From Kazachstania africana CBS 2517 (lineage: Eukaryota > Ascomycota > Saccharomycetes > Saccharomycetales > Saccharomycetaceae): a stretch of DNA of 64,000 nt. The translations under genes were made by a program, and so were the position numbers. Within the stretch, counting starts at the first letter, position 1, and each line of letters starts with the position of its first letter. The stretch is taken from the NCBI RefSeq assembly GCF_000304475.1, contig NC_018948.1, forward strand, positions 434,001 through 498,000. The letters are read 5' to 3'. Shown here piece after piece: positions 10,595 through 20,091 of this stretch. The notes beneath the pieces are model-generated. The model was given only the letters and a program-made list of their open reading frames with translations, ran no database searches and was not told where the DNA came from.

Positions 10595-10958
10595 GGCGGT
10601 GGGGAGAGCGCTACCTATGAACTGGATTAAATAAGATCAAGTCATGTACTATAAATAAATAAGATAATTAAATATTAAAAAAAACTCGACAGTTCCCCCA
10701 ATCATTTCGATACTTCTTCTTCTTCCGCCACCTCTATCACAGAATATCAGAGCTCGGTCGGGCAACCCATCCGGTCTCTTTTTTTCTCGTTTTCTCAAAG
10801 GTCCGCATCAGGTACATCTCAAAGCTGTCCAATGTGTGCTTTCGTATATACATCGTACAAGATATCATGGAATCCGTAATTCTCATGATTCATCACATCA
10901 ACTGACTATTTTCTCGATACTTCACAAGCTTCCTCCTGGCACATACCCTACTTGATAG

Positions 10959-11120
10959 GGGTACGTTACCTTCTACGCGAATGGTCCTATCACTTGGTCT
11001 TCCAGACGGATTCGGTCCATATACATCTCATCCACTGAAGCAAAATATGTGGCCGCTTCTGAGGCAGCATTAGACTGTTATGGCTTTTTCAGCTATCTGA
11101 ACACCTCAATTTCCAGCTAA
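10959..11120 (+). mobile_element. Ty1/copia retrotransposon relic (RNase H end of Pol)
   Basis: Read from 10959 in frame, the sequence encodes GYVTFYANGPITWSS, then SSTEAKYVAASEAAL and ends at TAA 11118. These match the RNase H signature of copia-type Pol proteins (GYV-PISWSS ... SSTEAEY-A-SEA). Stop codons directly upstream (TGA TAG at 10953-10958) show it is a decayed fragment. No intact gag, protease, integrase or long terminal repeat is visible nearby. It lies about 0.5 kb upstream of tRNA-Ile, on the same strand. Confidence 0.75.
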
Positions 11121-11276
11121 AGAAAAATTATCCTACCAAATTAGCTTCCCATCCAGTACTGCATTCTAGACGTATTTCATTGTCTGTTTTTTTATATACA
11201 TTACATAGAAAGAAATATCGACTTATTACGATACTTCGAGGATATAGACAAGAACTTATTCTCTTGCAAGCTTACC

Positions 11277-11354
11277 ATGTCTAATAATAACATCAACAAG
11301 AACAATAACGAAGGTAATAATAGCATCCAGGACGTTTCCGTCCACTTTACATAA
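11277..11354 (+). other. Short Asn-rich ORF, possible gag start remnant
   Basis: A 25-codon ORF beginning MSNNNINKNNNEGNN lies 156 bp downstream of the pol relic. An Asn-rich N-terminus after a retroelement fragment could be the start of a second element's gag, but it is too short to assign. Confidence 0.2.
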
Positions 11355-11641
11355 GTTTCTCTATCCGCCGCACGATGCGCTGCGGCCAGCCATCGTTTAT
11401 TTACGGTGGCCTCGAGACAAAAAAAAGATTTTATAAAGTCATTATTGTTAAATCAAAATAACCATTATTGTCAATTAAACCAGCTAATCATTGATTAAAT
11501 TTGCTTTTTTACAATGATTATTAAATAAAATATAAAATAATAAGGATAAATCAGAACTGCCTTTTCATTTAGAGATCTGCATGAGGGTTTTCAATAATAT
11601 CGCTAGTAAATCAACTTACTTTCATAAAATAACTAATAACA

Positions 11642-11715
11642 GGTCTCTTGGCCCAGTTGGTTAAGGCACCGTGCTAATAACGCGGGGATCAGCGGTTCGA
11701 TCCCGCTAGAGACCA
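11642..11715 (+). tRNA. tRNA-Ile (AAU)
   Basis: A 74-nt cloverleaf: acceptor GGTCTCT pairing with AGAGACC, D-loop with GTTGGTTAA, anticodon loop CTAATAA with anticodon AAT, and TpsiC arm GGTTCGATCC. Discriminator base A, no intron, followed by a T-run terminator. It is nearly identical to S. cerevisiae tRNA-Ile(AAU). Confidence 0.98.
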
Positions 11716-11879
11716 TTTTTTATGTTTTTTATATCTCAGGGACTATCCTACCCGATGCAGTAGTATTTTAGAGTTCGGTCGTGCGTAGTTTTTTGGTTTT
11801 AATACATTAAAAAGAATCCATAATATATATGCTTACATATATCTAATCTGACAAAACGATATACATTTAACATGCAAAT

Positions 11880-13886
11880 CTATTCGATTTCATTCACGAA
11901 TTTTGTGATTTCAAAGGAATAATTGATTAATTGTACAGTAACGTTGTTGAAAAATAACCAAGGCAGTAAATTTTCAGAATTTTTCAGCGATATGTCACCT
12001 ATAAGAGTATTTGTGAATCTAACATAGGAGTCAATCATTGTCTGTGCCATAAAATTCCTTGAATTTGAAATGAAATTTAAAGTATTGATTATTATGTCAA
12101 CTAAGGAAAAACTGTCATTATTGAGTAAAGTTAGAGTATTTTGTTTTACAAATTCTTTGATTTTCATTAATACTTCTGAATTTTTTTCTGTCGTTACCAT
12201 TTCTAAGATATCATCTAAATTTACAATTTGTTCCCAATCTTTTTTCATACCATCTTTAAATGATTCAAAACTACTTATGAATCTAACTATAAATTTTAAT
12301 AGTTTTAAAAGTTTTTTTATTATCGTAGTAAAATTTTTGGAAATTTGTAATTTTGAAGTTAAAATGGGTACCGGTAAGTCTATTGTTGATTTTAATATTT
12401 GATCTTGGTAAGCATGAATGAAGCTTTCTAATTTAGAAATGATGAGTTCGTTTTCTCTATTGAAGTTTATAATGAAATTTGATAAAAATTTAATGATTGA
12501 AATATGAGTGATGAGGTCACATTTATGTATCCAATCGTACAATTCTTCAGAAATAAACAGATTGTACATTTGTGGTGAAATTAAGCCATTTGGATGGAAA
12601 AGGAATAAATTGTTCGTTGATAGGTAATCAAATTTGAAAAATTTGACATTTTGGAATATTGTATTACAATGAATGAAATATAACGATTCCAATGATGAGA
12701 TTATATCTTTATCTATTGAACTTGGTAATTTTTCGATGTCAATTCTGGGTAAATCCAATTGATAATCATCGTTTAAAGTTTGTTTATTATTAAAAATTTC
12801 ATTGAACAAATTTTCCAAGAAAGGTAATTCTTTTGTTAAATCATCAGTTTTTTGAATTTTTTGTAATTTATCATCCATTGCATCTTCTAATTTTATTTTT
12901 TTCATTACAGGTTCCTGTTCATAAGTTTGATCATCAAAATTTTTGGTGTTAATTTTTTTATCATTTAGTTTTGAATCGTTGATTGGATTTATACCAACAT
13001 TATCACTAGTATCGTCCATTAGTCGTAAGCCACAATAATGATATTTCGATTGACCCCTCATACCTAATCTTCTTGTAGTTAAATCTGGGAAAACTGTTCT
13101 TATCAATTTACCCAATGATGCTTGAGATAATGGTTTTAAACTATTTTGAGCACAAGATGCAGCGTATTGAGCGAAAATTCTACCTCTTGGTACGTAACTG
13201 TCATGTTTCGATTGACAATTTTTCATGAGCCAAATAAGAGCGTAAATTTGTCTCTGTTTTTCCCTATCTTGTTCAGCAGATTGTAACGTTGATTTTGGAT
13301 TTGAATTTGGATCGATATTCATTACTTTCAATTCTGCGTCTTTGACGATCTTTGCATAATCTGCAATAGGTTTATCTACATGTTTTTCTGCAATTTGTTT
13401 AGCTAATTGTTCCTGAGTATTTCTTCTTGCAGTTGAAGGAATAATATTTTCCTTAGGAGGACTATCAGTTTCTTCTAACTTGGGTATACTCCTTTGTGCG
13501 TTACTAATAATGGGGAAAGTAGTATGATGCGTAATGTTATTATTAGTGTAAGGTAAAATAGAAGAATGTGATCTATTCAAATTATTATTATTATTATTAT
13601 TATTGAAATTGGATGACAAACTTGGAAGGATTGGTTTATTCGTATGCGTATAATCCTTTGAAGTTGAATGAATAAGATTGTAGATGGAGGAAGCGGATCT
13701 CTGGTACGTTGGAGTGGCACTATTTATCTTAGCATTGTTACCAGTGTCTATATGAGATAAAGCTACTGGAGATGTCGAATTCCTATTGAACTCGACAGAA
13801 GCAGCCCCTGGAGACGTGGAAGTTGGTTTCTTCTGATCGGAAGAAGATGTGGTGCTAGACATGGACACGATCTGTCTATTGACCAT
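11880..13886 (-). CDS. RFX1: RFX-family DNA-binding repressor (Crt1)
   Basis: Represses DNA-damage-inducible genes (ribonucleotide reductase) by binding X-boxes and recruiting Tup1-Ssn6; Dun1 phosphorylation relieves it in S. cerevisiae. The 668-residue product (S. cerevisiae 811) has a low-complexity Ser/Thr/Asn-rich N-terminus, including an Asn run at about residues 94-102. The RFX winged-helix DNA-binding domain spans about residues 214-290 (YALIWLMKNC ... SKYHYCGLRLM). A long helical C-terminal region follows. The start at 13886 is the first ATG; residue 9 is a second methionine. CBF5 as upstream neighbour repeats YLR175W-YLR176C. The gene is AT-rich and less biased in codons, as expected for a low-abundance regulator. 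Candidate X-boxes in its own promoter suggest autoregulation. Confidence 0.93.
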   Translation of the reverse strand: MVNRQIVSMSSTTSSSDQKKPTSTSPGAASVEFNRNSTSPVALSHIDTGNNAKINSATPTYQRSASSIYNLIHSTSKDYTHTNKPILPSLSSNFNNNNNNNNLNRSHSSILPYTNNNITHHTTFPIISNAQRSIPKLEETDSPPKENIIPSTARRNTQEQLAKQIAEKHVDKPIADYAKIVKDAELKVMNIDPNSNPKSTLQSAEQDREKQRQIYALIWLMKNCQSKHDSYVPRGRIFAQYAASCAQNSLKPLSQASLGKLIRTVFPDLTTRRLGMRGQSKYHYCGLRLMDDTSDNVGINPINDSKLNDKKINTKNFDDQTYEQEPVMKKIKLEDAMDDKLQKIQKTDDLTKELPFLENLFNEIFNNKQTLNDDYQLDLPRIDIEKLPSSIDKDIISSLESLYFIHCNTIFQNVKFFKFDYLSTNNLFLFHPNGLISPQMYNLFISEELYDWIHKCDLITHISIIKFLSNFIINFNRENELIISKLESFIHAYQDQILKSTIDLPVPILTSKLQISKNFTTIIKKLLKLLKFIVRFISSFESFKDGMKKDWEQIVNLDDILEMVTTEKNSEVLMKIKEFVKQNTLTLLNNDSFSLVDIIINTLNFISNSRNFMAQTMIDSYVRFTNTLIGDISLKNSENLLPWLFFNNVTVQLINYSFEITKFVNEIE

Positions 13887-14054
13887 TCTTGCAGAGGGTT
13901 ATAGTTGTGGATGGATAAATACGTTGTTTTATAATTATGAGTTAGGTTCAAAATATCTGAATCACAACGGTTGGAAGACGAAAATGGAAAATTTTTGTTG
14001 TGAATAGCAACGAGACCGTTTCACAAACAGTGAAGAAAAACCTGAAAACTTTTC

Positions 14055-14068
14055 AGTTGCTAGGGGAA
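14055..14068 (+). promoter_or_regulatory. Weak X-box-like sequence upstream of RFX1
   Basis: GTTGCTAGGGGAAT has a good left half (GTTRCY) and a poor right half of the RFX X-box. It lies about 170 bp before the RFX1 start. Confidence 0.3.
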
Positions 14069-14267
14069 TGGGTTATCCGTTAAGAGAAGTGGTTATGTAC
14101 AGCGTGAGTATACAGCGTGTGGTTATATGCAGTTGTGCATGTCCATGGAATGCTGTTGTCACGTTCAAACATGAAGAAGAATGGCTCTCTCTGTTTCTGG
14201 TAGGTGCAAGAGAGTGAGACGGAAGAGGGTCATGTGACAGGGAAGAGACAGCAGAATGGCGGGTGTT

Positions 14268-14281
14268 GTTGCCATGCCATA
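14268..14281 (+). promoter_or_regulatory. X-box-like site upstream of RFX1
   Basis: GTTGCCATGCCATA matches 11 of 14 positions of the X-box GTTGCCATGGCAAC, with a perfect left half-site. It lies about 380 bp upstream of RFX1. S. cerevisiae Crt1 represses its own gene through X-boxes, so autoregulation is plausible. Confidence 0.45.
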
Positions 14282-14369
14282 TGCGGTGTTTGGGGTGTCG
14301 GGGTGTTTGAATTGCGGTGGAATTTGTTTCCGGGTGATCCCCAGTCAATTGAAGTTTCTCTTTCTGGCT

Positions 14370-14394
14370 GGAAAAATTTTTCACAGCTCATCGC
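14370..14394 (+). promoter_or_regulatory. RRPE + PAC elements of RLP7
   Basis: GGAAAAATTTTTC (14370-14382) matches RRPE. AGCTCATCGC (14385-14394) is the exact reverse complement of PAC GCGATGAGCT. Both lie 120-145 bp before the RLP7 ATG, as in other ribosome-biogenesis genes. Confidence 0.75.
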
Positions 14395-14436
14395 ATGAAA
14401 ATTTAAATGGTGAAGAAGAGTTGGTAGAAAGCGAGT

Positions 14437-14463
14437 GTGAGTGTGACTGTGAGTGTGACTGTG
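14437..14463 (+). repeat. 12-bp tandem repeat in RLP7 leader
   Basis: GTGAGTGTGACT occurs twice head to tail, followed by a partial third copy. It lies about 50-80 bp upstream of the RLP7 ATG, so copy-number change would alter the leader length. Confidence 0.6.
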
Positions 14464-14515
14464 TCTACCAGTTAGAAGAACAGTGTATAATATCCAAGTG
14501 TTGTATCATATCGGT

Positions 14516-15454
14516 ATGGATTCCAAAGAGGTATTGAACTCAAACCCAGAGGTTTTGTTGCGTAAGAGAAGAAACGCTGACAGGATAAGGATCGAGAAAC
14601 AGCAACTATCTAAGCAAAGACAAGATACAAACAGAAAGAATCAGACCAAGAATAAGAAAAGATTCGTTAGAATCGAAAATATCGTTTCTAAAACGTTGGC
14701 TACCACCAGAGAAAAGGAAAGAATCAAGAGAGTTTCCAAATTAGAACTGAAAAAATCAAAGAATGAAATTGATCATCTTCCATCTGAAAAAGATTACATC
14801 TTAAAAGTTAGTGAAAACAGTGTCGAAAATGATAATGATGATGAAGAAGAAGAAGAAGAAGAAGAAGAAGAAGAAGATGCTTTGGTCACCGAAAAAATTG
14901 AGTACGATGGTAAATCGACTTTATTATTTGTTATCAGAATTAAAGGTCCGAATTTAGTCAACTTACCACACAAAGTTAACAAAATTTTAACTACTTTAAG
15001 ATTAGATGAAATCAACACAGGTGTCTTCATCAAATTAACTAAATCAGTGTACCCGCTATTGAAGCTCATCTCTCCTTACGTTGTCATCGGTCAACCTTCT
15101 TTATCCACAATTCGTTCTCTCATTCAAAAGAGAAGTAAAATAGTCTATAACGGTTCTGAAATTATATTAAACGATAATAACATAGTAGAAGAAAAATTAG
15201 GTGAATCCGGCATCATTTGTATCGAAGATATGATCCATGAAATTAAATCCATGGGTGAATCATTCCAAACCGTCACTCATTTCCTATTACCTTTCAAGTT
15301 AAACAATGAAGTGTCAGGTTTCAACGCTTTAAATAAATTGAAAAGACTACAAGCAAGAGAAAATGACTCCAAATTGAAAAAATTGGTTTCAAATTCTTCA
15401 ATCGCCCCAGTTATTCAAGTCGATATCGACAACTTAATTGCAAGATTAAATTAA
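14516..15454 (+). CDS. RLP7: Ribosome biogenesis factor Rlp7 (uL30-like)
   Basis: Nucleolar pre-60S assembly factor related to ribosomal protein uL30, needed for 27S pre-rRNA processing near ITS2. The product has 312 residues. The N-terminal signature [16 protein letters not shown], then [30 protein letters not shown], and the uL30-like core ([18 protein letters not shown] ... [29 protein letters not shown]) match S. cerevisiae Rlp7 closely. An insert of about 13 consecutive glutamates precedes the core. The ATG at 14516 gives [12 protein letters not shown]; the frame is open a little upstream but that part is not family-like. In S. cerevisiae RLP7 (YNL002C) adjoins DOM34; here it sits next to LEU2 about 20 kb away, so an ancestral rearrangement has occurred. 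Confidence 0.95.
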   Translation: MDSKEVLNSNPEVLLRKRRNADRIRIEKQQLSKQRQDTNRKNQTKNKKRFVRIENIVSKTLATTREKERIKRVSKLELKKSKNEIDHLPSEKDYILKVSENSVENDNDDEEEEEEEEEEEDALVTEKIEYDGKSTLLFVIRIKGPNLVNLPHKVNKILTTLRLDEINTGVFIKLTKSVYPLLKLISPYVVIGQPSLSTIRSLIQKRSKIVYNGSEIILNDNNIVEEKLGESGIICIEDMIHEIKSMGESFQTVTHFLLPFKLNNEVSGFNALNKLKRLQARENDSKLKKLVSNSSIAPVIQVDIDNLIARLN

Positions 15455-15559
15455 AATCAGTTCCCATATATATATATATATATACTATATTTCATCTCTG
15501 TATACTAATAATATAACAACATTTTACTGTCATCATTTCTTCAAACAGCGTAAGCGGAA

Positions 15560-15571
15560 GCCGTTACCGGG
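15560..15571 (+). promoter_or_regulatory. Leu3-like site upstream of LEU2
   Basis: GCCGTTACCGGG differs by one base from the CCGGNNCCGG core bound by the Zn2Cys6 regulator Leu3. It lies about 165 bp before the LEU2 ATG. A TATATAAA box follows at 15653-15660. Confidence 0.6.
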
Positions 15572-15736
15572 TTGTGCGAATAAGCCCATCAAGCAGTAAA
15601 AGAGTCAACCGACAAGTTAAAACTTCATGCACGACCACTAGAATGTATAAGGTATATAAACAGCTCAAGTGTCTTCCCAAAATCGACATTTCTTCCTGAT
15701 ATATGAAATACATCAACACGTATAAAATACTCACAA

Positions 15737-16834
15737 ATGTCCTCTGTCAAGAATATAACTGTCTTCCCAGGTGATCACATTGGGACAGAAATTGTAAGAG
15801 AAACTGTTAAAGTTCTCGATGCCATTGCAGAAGTTTCTCCAAACGTTAGTTTCAAATACAATTACCAATTGATTGGTGGTGCCGCTATTGACGCCACAGG
15901 TGAACCTTTAACGGATGAAGCTTTACAGGTTGCCAAGAACTCCGACGCTATCTTATTAGGTGCTGTCGGTGGACCCAAGTGGGGTCATGGACTCGTTAGA
16001 CCAGAACAAGGTCTATTAAAAATTCGTAAAGAATTGGGTGTCTATGCAAATTTAAGACCTTGTCAATTTGTTTCAGAGACCTTACTAGATTTATCACCAT
16101 TAAAGAGAGAAATTGTACAAGGTACAGACTTCGTCATCGTTAGAGAATTGGTTGGTGGTATCTATTTTGGTGAAAGACAAGAAGCTGGTGATGACGGTGT
16201 TGCATGGGATAAAGAATCTTATTCTGTTCCTGAGATTCAAAGAATTACAAGAATGGCTGCATTCTTGGCATTACAACATAATCCACCTCTACCAGTTTGG
16301 TCACTGGATAAGGCAAACGTTCTTGCCACTTCAAGATTATGGAGAAAAACTGTCGAAGAAACTATTAAGAATGAATTCCCAACTTTAACTATTAATCATC
16401 ACTTAATCGATTCTGCCGCAATGACTTTGGTACAAAATCCAACTAAATTAAACGGTGTTGTCATCACAACTAACATGTTCGGTGATATCATCTCAGATGA
16501 AGCATCTGTCATTCCAGGTTCTCTTGGATTATTACCAAGTGCATCTCTTGCATCATTACCTGATAAGAATGATGCTCTTGGTCTATATGAACCATGTCAC
16601 GGTTCTGCTCCAGATTTACCAGCCGATCATGCAAACCCAATCGCTACCATTTTATCTGCCGCCATGATGTGTAAACTGTCATTGAATTTAACAAAAGAAG
16701 GTAATGCCATCGAAGAAGCTGTGAAGAGAACCATCGATGCAGGTATCAAGACAGGTGACCTTGGCGGGAAAAATACAACCACAGAGGTCGGTAACGCTGT
16801 AGCCAAGTTCGTTAAGGAAATCTTGGCAAACTAG
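15737..16834 (+). CDS. LEU2: 3-isopropylmalate dehydrogenase
   Basis: Oxidatively decarboxylates 3-isopropylmalate with NAD+ in the third committed step of leucine synthesis, in the cytosol. The 365-residue product (S. cerevisiae 364) has the family signatures [10 protein letters not shown], a substrate-binding arginine cluster ([15 protein letters not shown]), the catalytic-loop tyrosine (GIYFGER) and the metal and cofactor motif [21 protein letters not shown], then [10 protein letters not shown]. The first ATG gives the family N-terminus. NFS1 follows convergently, as in S. cerevisiae (YCL018W-YCL017C). Expression is probably controlled by Leu3 with alpha-isopropylmalate, given the site in the promoter. 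Confidence 0.98.
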   Translation: MSSVKNITVFPGDHIGTEIVRETVKVLDAIAEVSPNVSFKYNYQLIGGAAIDATGEPLTDEALQVAKNSDAILLGAVGGPKWGHGLVRPEQGLLKIRKELGVYANLRPCQFVSETLLDLSPLKREIVQGTDFVIVRELVGGIYFGERQEAGDDGVAWDKESYSVPEIQRITRMAAFLALQHNPPLPVWSLDKANVLATSRLWRKTVEETIKNEFPTLTINHHLIDSAAMTLVQNPTKLNGVVITTNMFGDIISDEASVIPGSLGLLPSASLASLPDKNDALGLYEPCHGSAPDLPADHANPIATILSAAMMCKLSLNLTKEGNAIEEAVKRTIDAGIKTGDLGGKNTTTEVGNAVAKFVKEILAN

Positions 16835-16995
16835 GTATATACATATGGTCAACGTTCAATGTGAAATACTTAAAAGAGATGAATTTTTTTCTTGTAATTA
16901 ATTAACTAAATAAATAAAACATTTTATGCAAATATATACACAATTTCTATTCGAATTTTCTTTGTTTTGGGTTTTTACTATAAAAAAATATATTT

Positions 16996-18486
16996 TCAAT
17001 GACCAGACCATTCGATCGAATCTAGATCAATACCTTCTTGAACCATTTCCCATAAAGGCGATAATTCTCTTAAGAATTTGACTCTTTCCTGGATGGCCTT
17101 AATAACGTAGTCAACTTCTTCCTCGGTAGTAAATCTACCAATGCCGAATCTGATAGACGAGTGAGCCAATGCATCATCTTTACCCAATGCATGTAGCACA
17201 TAGGAAGGTTCTAATGAAGCCGATGTACATGCAGAACCAGACGATAGTGCAATATCTCTTAAGGCCATTAATAGCGATTCACCTTCCACATAAGCGAAGG
17301 AAACATTGATACAACCTGGATAATGATGATTTGGTGAACCGTTCAATGTGGCATGATCTAAGGAAAGTAAGCCACTAATTAATTTGTTTGATAATCTAGA
17401 AATATAATTTTGATCGTTATCAAATTCTTGTAGCATTAATCTGGCAGCTTCACCAAAACCGGTTACTAAAGGTGGAGCCAACGTACCAGATCTTAAACCT
17501 CTTTCTTGACCACCACCAGATAGTAATGGTTCTAATCTAATTCTTGGTCTTCTTCTAACATACAAAGCACCAATACCTTTTGGTCCATAAATCTTATGTG
17601 ATGATATGGACATTAAATCAATATTCATATCATTGACATCAATTGGGATCTTACCGTAAGCCTGAGCGCAGTCAGTATGGAAATAAACTTTATGTTTCTT
17701 ACAAATTTCACCGATTTGCTTTATTGGTTGAATCACACCGATTTCATTATTAACTGCCATGACAGAAACAAGACAAGTATCAGGTCTAATAGCGTTTTCC
17801 AATTCATTCACATCGATCAGACCATTAGAATCCACACCTAAGAAAGTAACTTCAAATCCTTCATTGATCATACTTCTAGCGGCCTCCAATACACACTTAT
17901 GTTCTGTTCTAGTCGTTATAATATGTTTCTTCGTCTTCTTATAGAACCTTGGAACACCCTTTAAAACCATATTATTTGATTCAGTAGCACCTGATGTGAA
18001 TATTATTTCCTTTGCATTAGCATTAATGACCTTTGCAACATGCTCTCTTGCTTCTTCAACAGATTTGTTAGTTTCCCAACCATAGGCATGTGTATTAGAA
18101 TGTGGATTACCATAGAGACCCGTATAATATTTCAACATCGTATCTAGAACACGAGGATCCGTTGGTGTAGTGGCCTGCATATCTAGATATATAGGTCTTG
18201 TACCAAACCCTGTATTTTCCTGATACGCATGATTAAGGGCAGTATTACCTGACTTGATAGCCTCTGAATCGTTAGAACGCACATTAGCCTGCTCCTTTGC
18301 TGCGGCCTGGATATCAGTGTGTGTCTCTATACTTATTCCCTCGTCTAGTTTGACGGCTTCTGCTGCCGCTGCAGAATAGCATCTTGATAGATTACCTGAT
18401 CTTATCTTTGATGACCATACAGAAGGACGTAACCCAACATTACTTGGCACTACACGTGGTAGTCTTACTAATGAACGTCCAAACAT
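16996..18486 (-). CDS. NFS1: Mitochondrial cysteine desulfurase
   Basis: PLP enzyme that releases sulfur from cysteine for iron-sulfur cluster assembly on Isu1/2, and for tRNA thiolation; essential in S. cerevisiae. The 496-residue product (S. cerevisiae 497) begins with a basic, Arg/Ser-rich mitochondrial presequence up to about residue 35. The class V aminotransferase core carries the PLP lysine at residue 298 (SSHKIYGPKG) and the catalytic cysteine at residue 420 (SSGSACTSASLEPS). The C-terminus ends in the conserved EWSGH. It lies convergent with LEU2 and downstream of DCC1 on the same strand, the exact S. cerevisiae order YCL018W-YCL017C-YCL016C. Confidence 0.98.
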   Translation of the reverse strand: MFGRSLVRLPRVVPSNVGLRPSVWSSKIRSGNLSRCYSAAAAEAVKLDEGISIETHTDIQAAAKEQANVRSNDSEAIKSGNTALNHAYQENTGFGTRPIYLDMQATTPTDPRVLDTMLKYYTGLYGNPHSNTHAYGWETNKSVEEAREHVAKVINANAKEIIFTSGATESNNMVLKGVPRFYKKTKKHIITTRTEHKCVLEAARSMINEGFEVTFLGVDSNGLIDVNELENAIRPDTCLVSVMAVNNEIGVIQPIKQIGEICKKHKVYFHTDCAQAYGKIPIDVNDMNIDLMSISSHKIYGPKGIGALYVRRRPRIRLEPLLSGGGQERGLRSGTLAPPLVTGFGEAARLMLQEFDNDQNYISRLSNKLISGLLSLDHATLNGSPNHHYPGCINVSFAYVEGESLLMALRDIALSSGSACTSASLEPSYVLHALGKDDALAHSSIRFGIGRFTTEEEVDYVIKAIQERVKFLRELSPLWEMVQEGIDLDSIEWSGH

Positions 18487-18763
18487 GATGAATGTGATGC
18501 TGTCTTCACTATATTTCGTCTTACCTATCAGTGAATACTCTCAAATATTATGAATAAATTTATATACCATTTCATATAATTACTAAAGATGCATCGATAT
18601 TTTAATCCGACTTCGGTGGAATGAAAAAAAGTTGGGTGTGCGGCGAAAATCGCACTGAATGCAACGAGTCACAGAGAGATCTCACATGCTGTTTGGCTGC
18701 TCGTGCTGCTGTTTGGCACATTTCTGCTATTAGCTCATGTTGCCCTTTGAGATGGGAATAATT

Positions 18764-19906
18764 CTATCTGCTTGTCACGATGACTTTTTGTTTGCCCGGA
18801 ACTCTTCTTCTTCTTGCATATTTCATTATAAAATTGTCTATCTTCAGTCCGTGCACGTTTAGATCTTCCACCAGAGGCTTTATATCCTCAAAATCCCAAG
18901 TAGATTGTAATCTGAACAGAATATTGAATCTCTCTTTAACGTCTATCGGTAGCGTGTTCTTGGCAATGTATTGCAAATGATGTTCTGCAGGCTTGTAATA
19001 GTGGCCTCGGAGCATGTCAGTATCGATATCGCAGGGTAGAAAAGGTGGGAATGTGGATTTCCATTTGATCATGAATTCATCAGTAGACATACTTGTCTTG
19101 TGTGCATGGTTCTTCAATGCATTTATTCCGTACCATTTGGCAATCTTTAGCATATCCAATGACCATCTGTCATCTGTAAATGCTTTCATGAACCTGTTCA
19201 AGACTGTCTTGACCACCTCAATTGTGTATGGATTGAAGTCTGGACCCATATCCTTAGTCACAGCACGGAATGTTTCATCCAATGCTAATTCGTTCAAATT
19301 CAAATTTTCTGCTACAACACTCGTTAACATCACATGTAAAGCTCTCGACATGAATTCATTCGACAACAGACAGATATACCCGTTGATCTCACAGCCCCCA
19401 ACATTGTACCATATAGTTTTCGCCTCCACAACAGAGGTTGGTGAATGTTCCACCAACTCTTCAAAAGTCCTTAGTTGTGGCTTGTTTCCAGTCTGCGGGA
19501 ATTTTACTTCACCGTTATAGAGGGGTACTAAATCTAAATTCAACTGGCCTTCCGTTTTACGTGTCTCGTACTCAAAACTCGTACTAGAATAACCCAAAAG
19601 GTCGCTGGTGGGCTCCGTCAACCCAAATAATGATTCTTTTGGTATATTCATGGGCCTTCCCGGTATAAATTCGTTCATTAACAAAGCAGTATTGGAATGG
19701 TTCTTTTGTCTTACTATCCAAGTCTTATCACGGGAGCATAACACGACGTTAGAGCTATTATCGTCCAATGCTTTGAATTGCAAAAGGGAATTTTGTTCAT
19801 TACCCTTTGTGGGCTTCAGCACTTTCAAAAGCTCCGGAGTCAATTGAATCAGCTTATATTGAGAATCCTTATCACATTCCAGTTGGCAGTGCAGGTTAAT
19901 CGACAT
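18764..19906 (-). CDS. DCC1: Sister chromatid cohesion factor Dcc1
   Basis: Subunit of the alternative clamp loader Ctf18-RFC (with Ctf8), needed for sister chromatid cohesion and PCNA loading. The ATG at 19906 gives MSINLHCQLECD and a product of 380 residues, the same length as S. cerevisiae Dcc1; a slightly longer frame starts from a non-ATG codon and was not used. Conserved stretches are YKLIQLTPELL near the N-terminus, the middle GGCEINGYICLLS region and the C-terminal winged-helix segment FRLQSTWDFEDIKPLVEDLN, ending in a basic tail. It diverges from BUD3 across 185 bp, matching YCL016C-YCL014W. Confidence 0.95.
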   Translation of the reverse strand: MSINLHCQLECDKDSQYKLIQLTPELLKVLKPTKGNEQNSLLQFKALDDNSSNVVLCSRDKTWIVRQKNHSNTALLMNEFIPGRPMNIPKESLFGLTEPTSDLLGYSSTSFEYETRKTEGQLNLDLVPLYNGEVKFPQTGNKPQLRTFEELVEHSPTSVVEAKTIWYNVGGCEINGYICLLSNEFMSRALHVMLTSVVAENLNLNELALDETFRAVTKDMGPDFNPYTIEVVKTVLNRFMKAFTDDRWSLDMLKIAKWYGINALKNHAHKTSMSTDEFMIKWKSTFPPFLPCDIDTDMLRGHYYKPAEHHLQYIAKNTLPIDVKERFNILFRLQSTWDFEDIKPLVEDLNVHGLKIDNFIMKYARRRRVPGKQKVIVTSR

Positions 19907-20091
19907 CCTTTCCGGGCAATACACTTTAGCTTAAATCAACAGCTCTTCCTCACATCTAAATGCTGTAGCATAGTATCTTCGAGATTTTGACTTTTTTTTT
20001 GCCGTCACGTAAAGAAAAAATGTAACTAGAGAAAACATAAACAAACATCATCTGAACTTTTGAAAGTATACTAAATCGATACCCAGGGGCT

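Larger units (their letters stand above)
10595..11641. other. Intergenic with retroelement debris, upstream of tRNA-Ile
   Basis: 1047 bases without an intact gene. It contains the copia-type pol relic and a possible gag start listed separately, plus a hairpin-forming stretch at 11373-11395. Position upstream of a tRNA gene is typical for Ty-type insertions. Confidence 0.6.
13887..14515. other. Divergent promoter region RFX1 / RLP7
   Basis: 629 bases between two diverging genes, containing candidate X-boxes near RFX1 and RRPE/PAC motifs near RLP7, plus a small 12-bp tandem repeat in the RLP7 leader. No protein gene is supported. Confidence 0.7.

Noticed and set aside
19014..19520. 168-codon + strand ORF
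   Set aside because: Antisense to DCC1, which has clear family identity on the minus strand.
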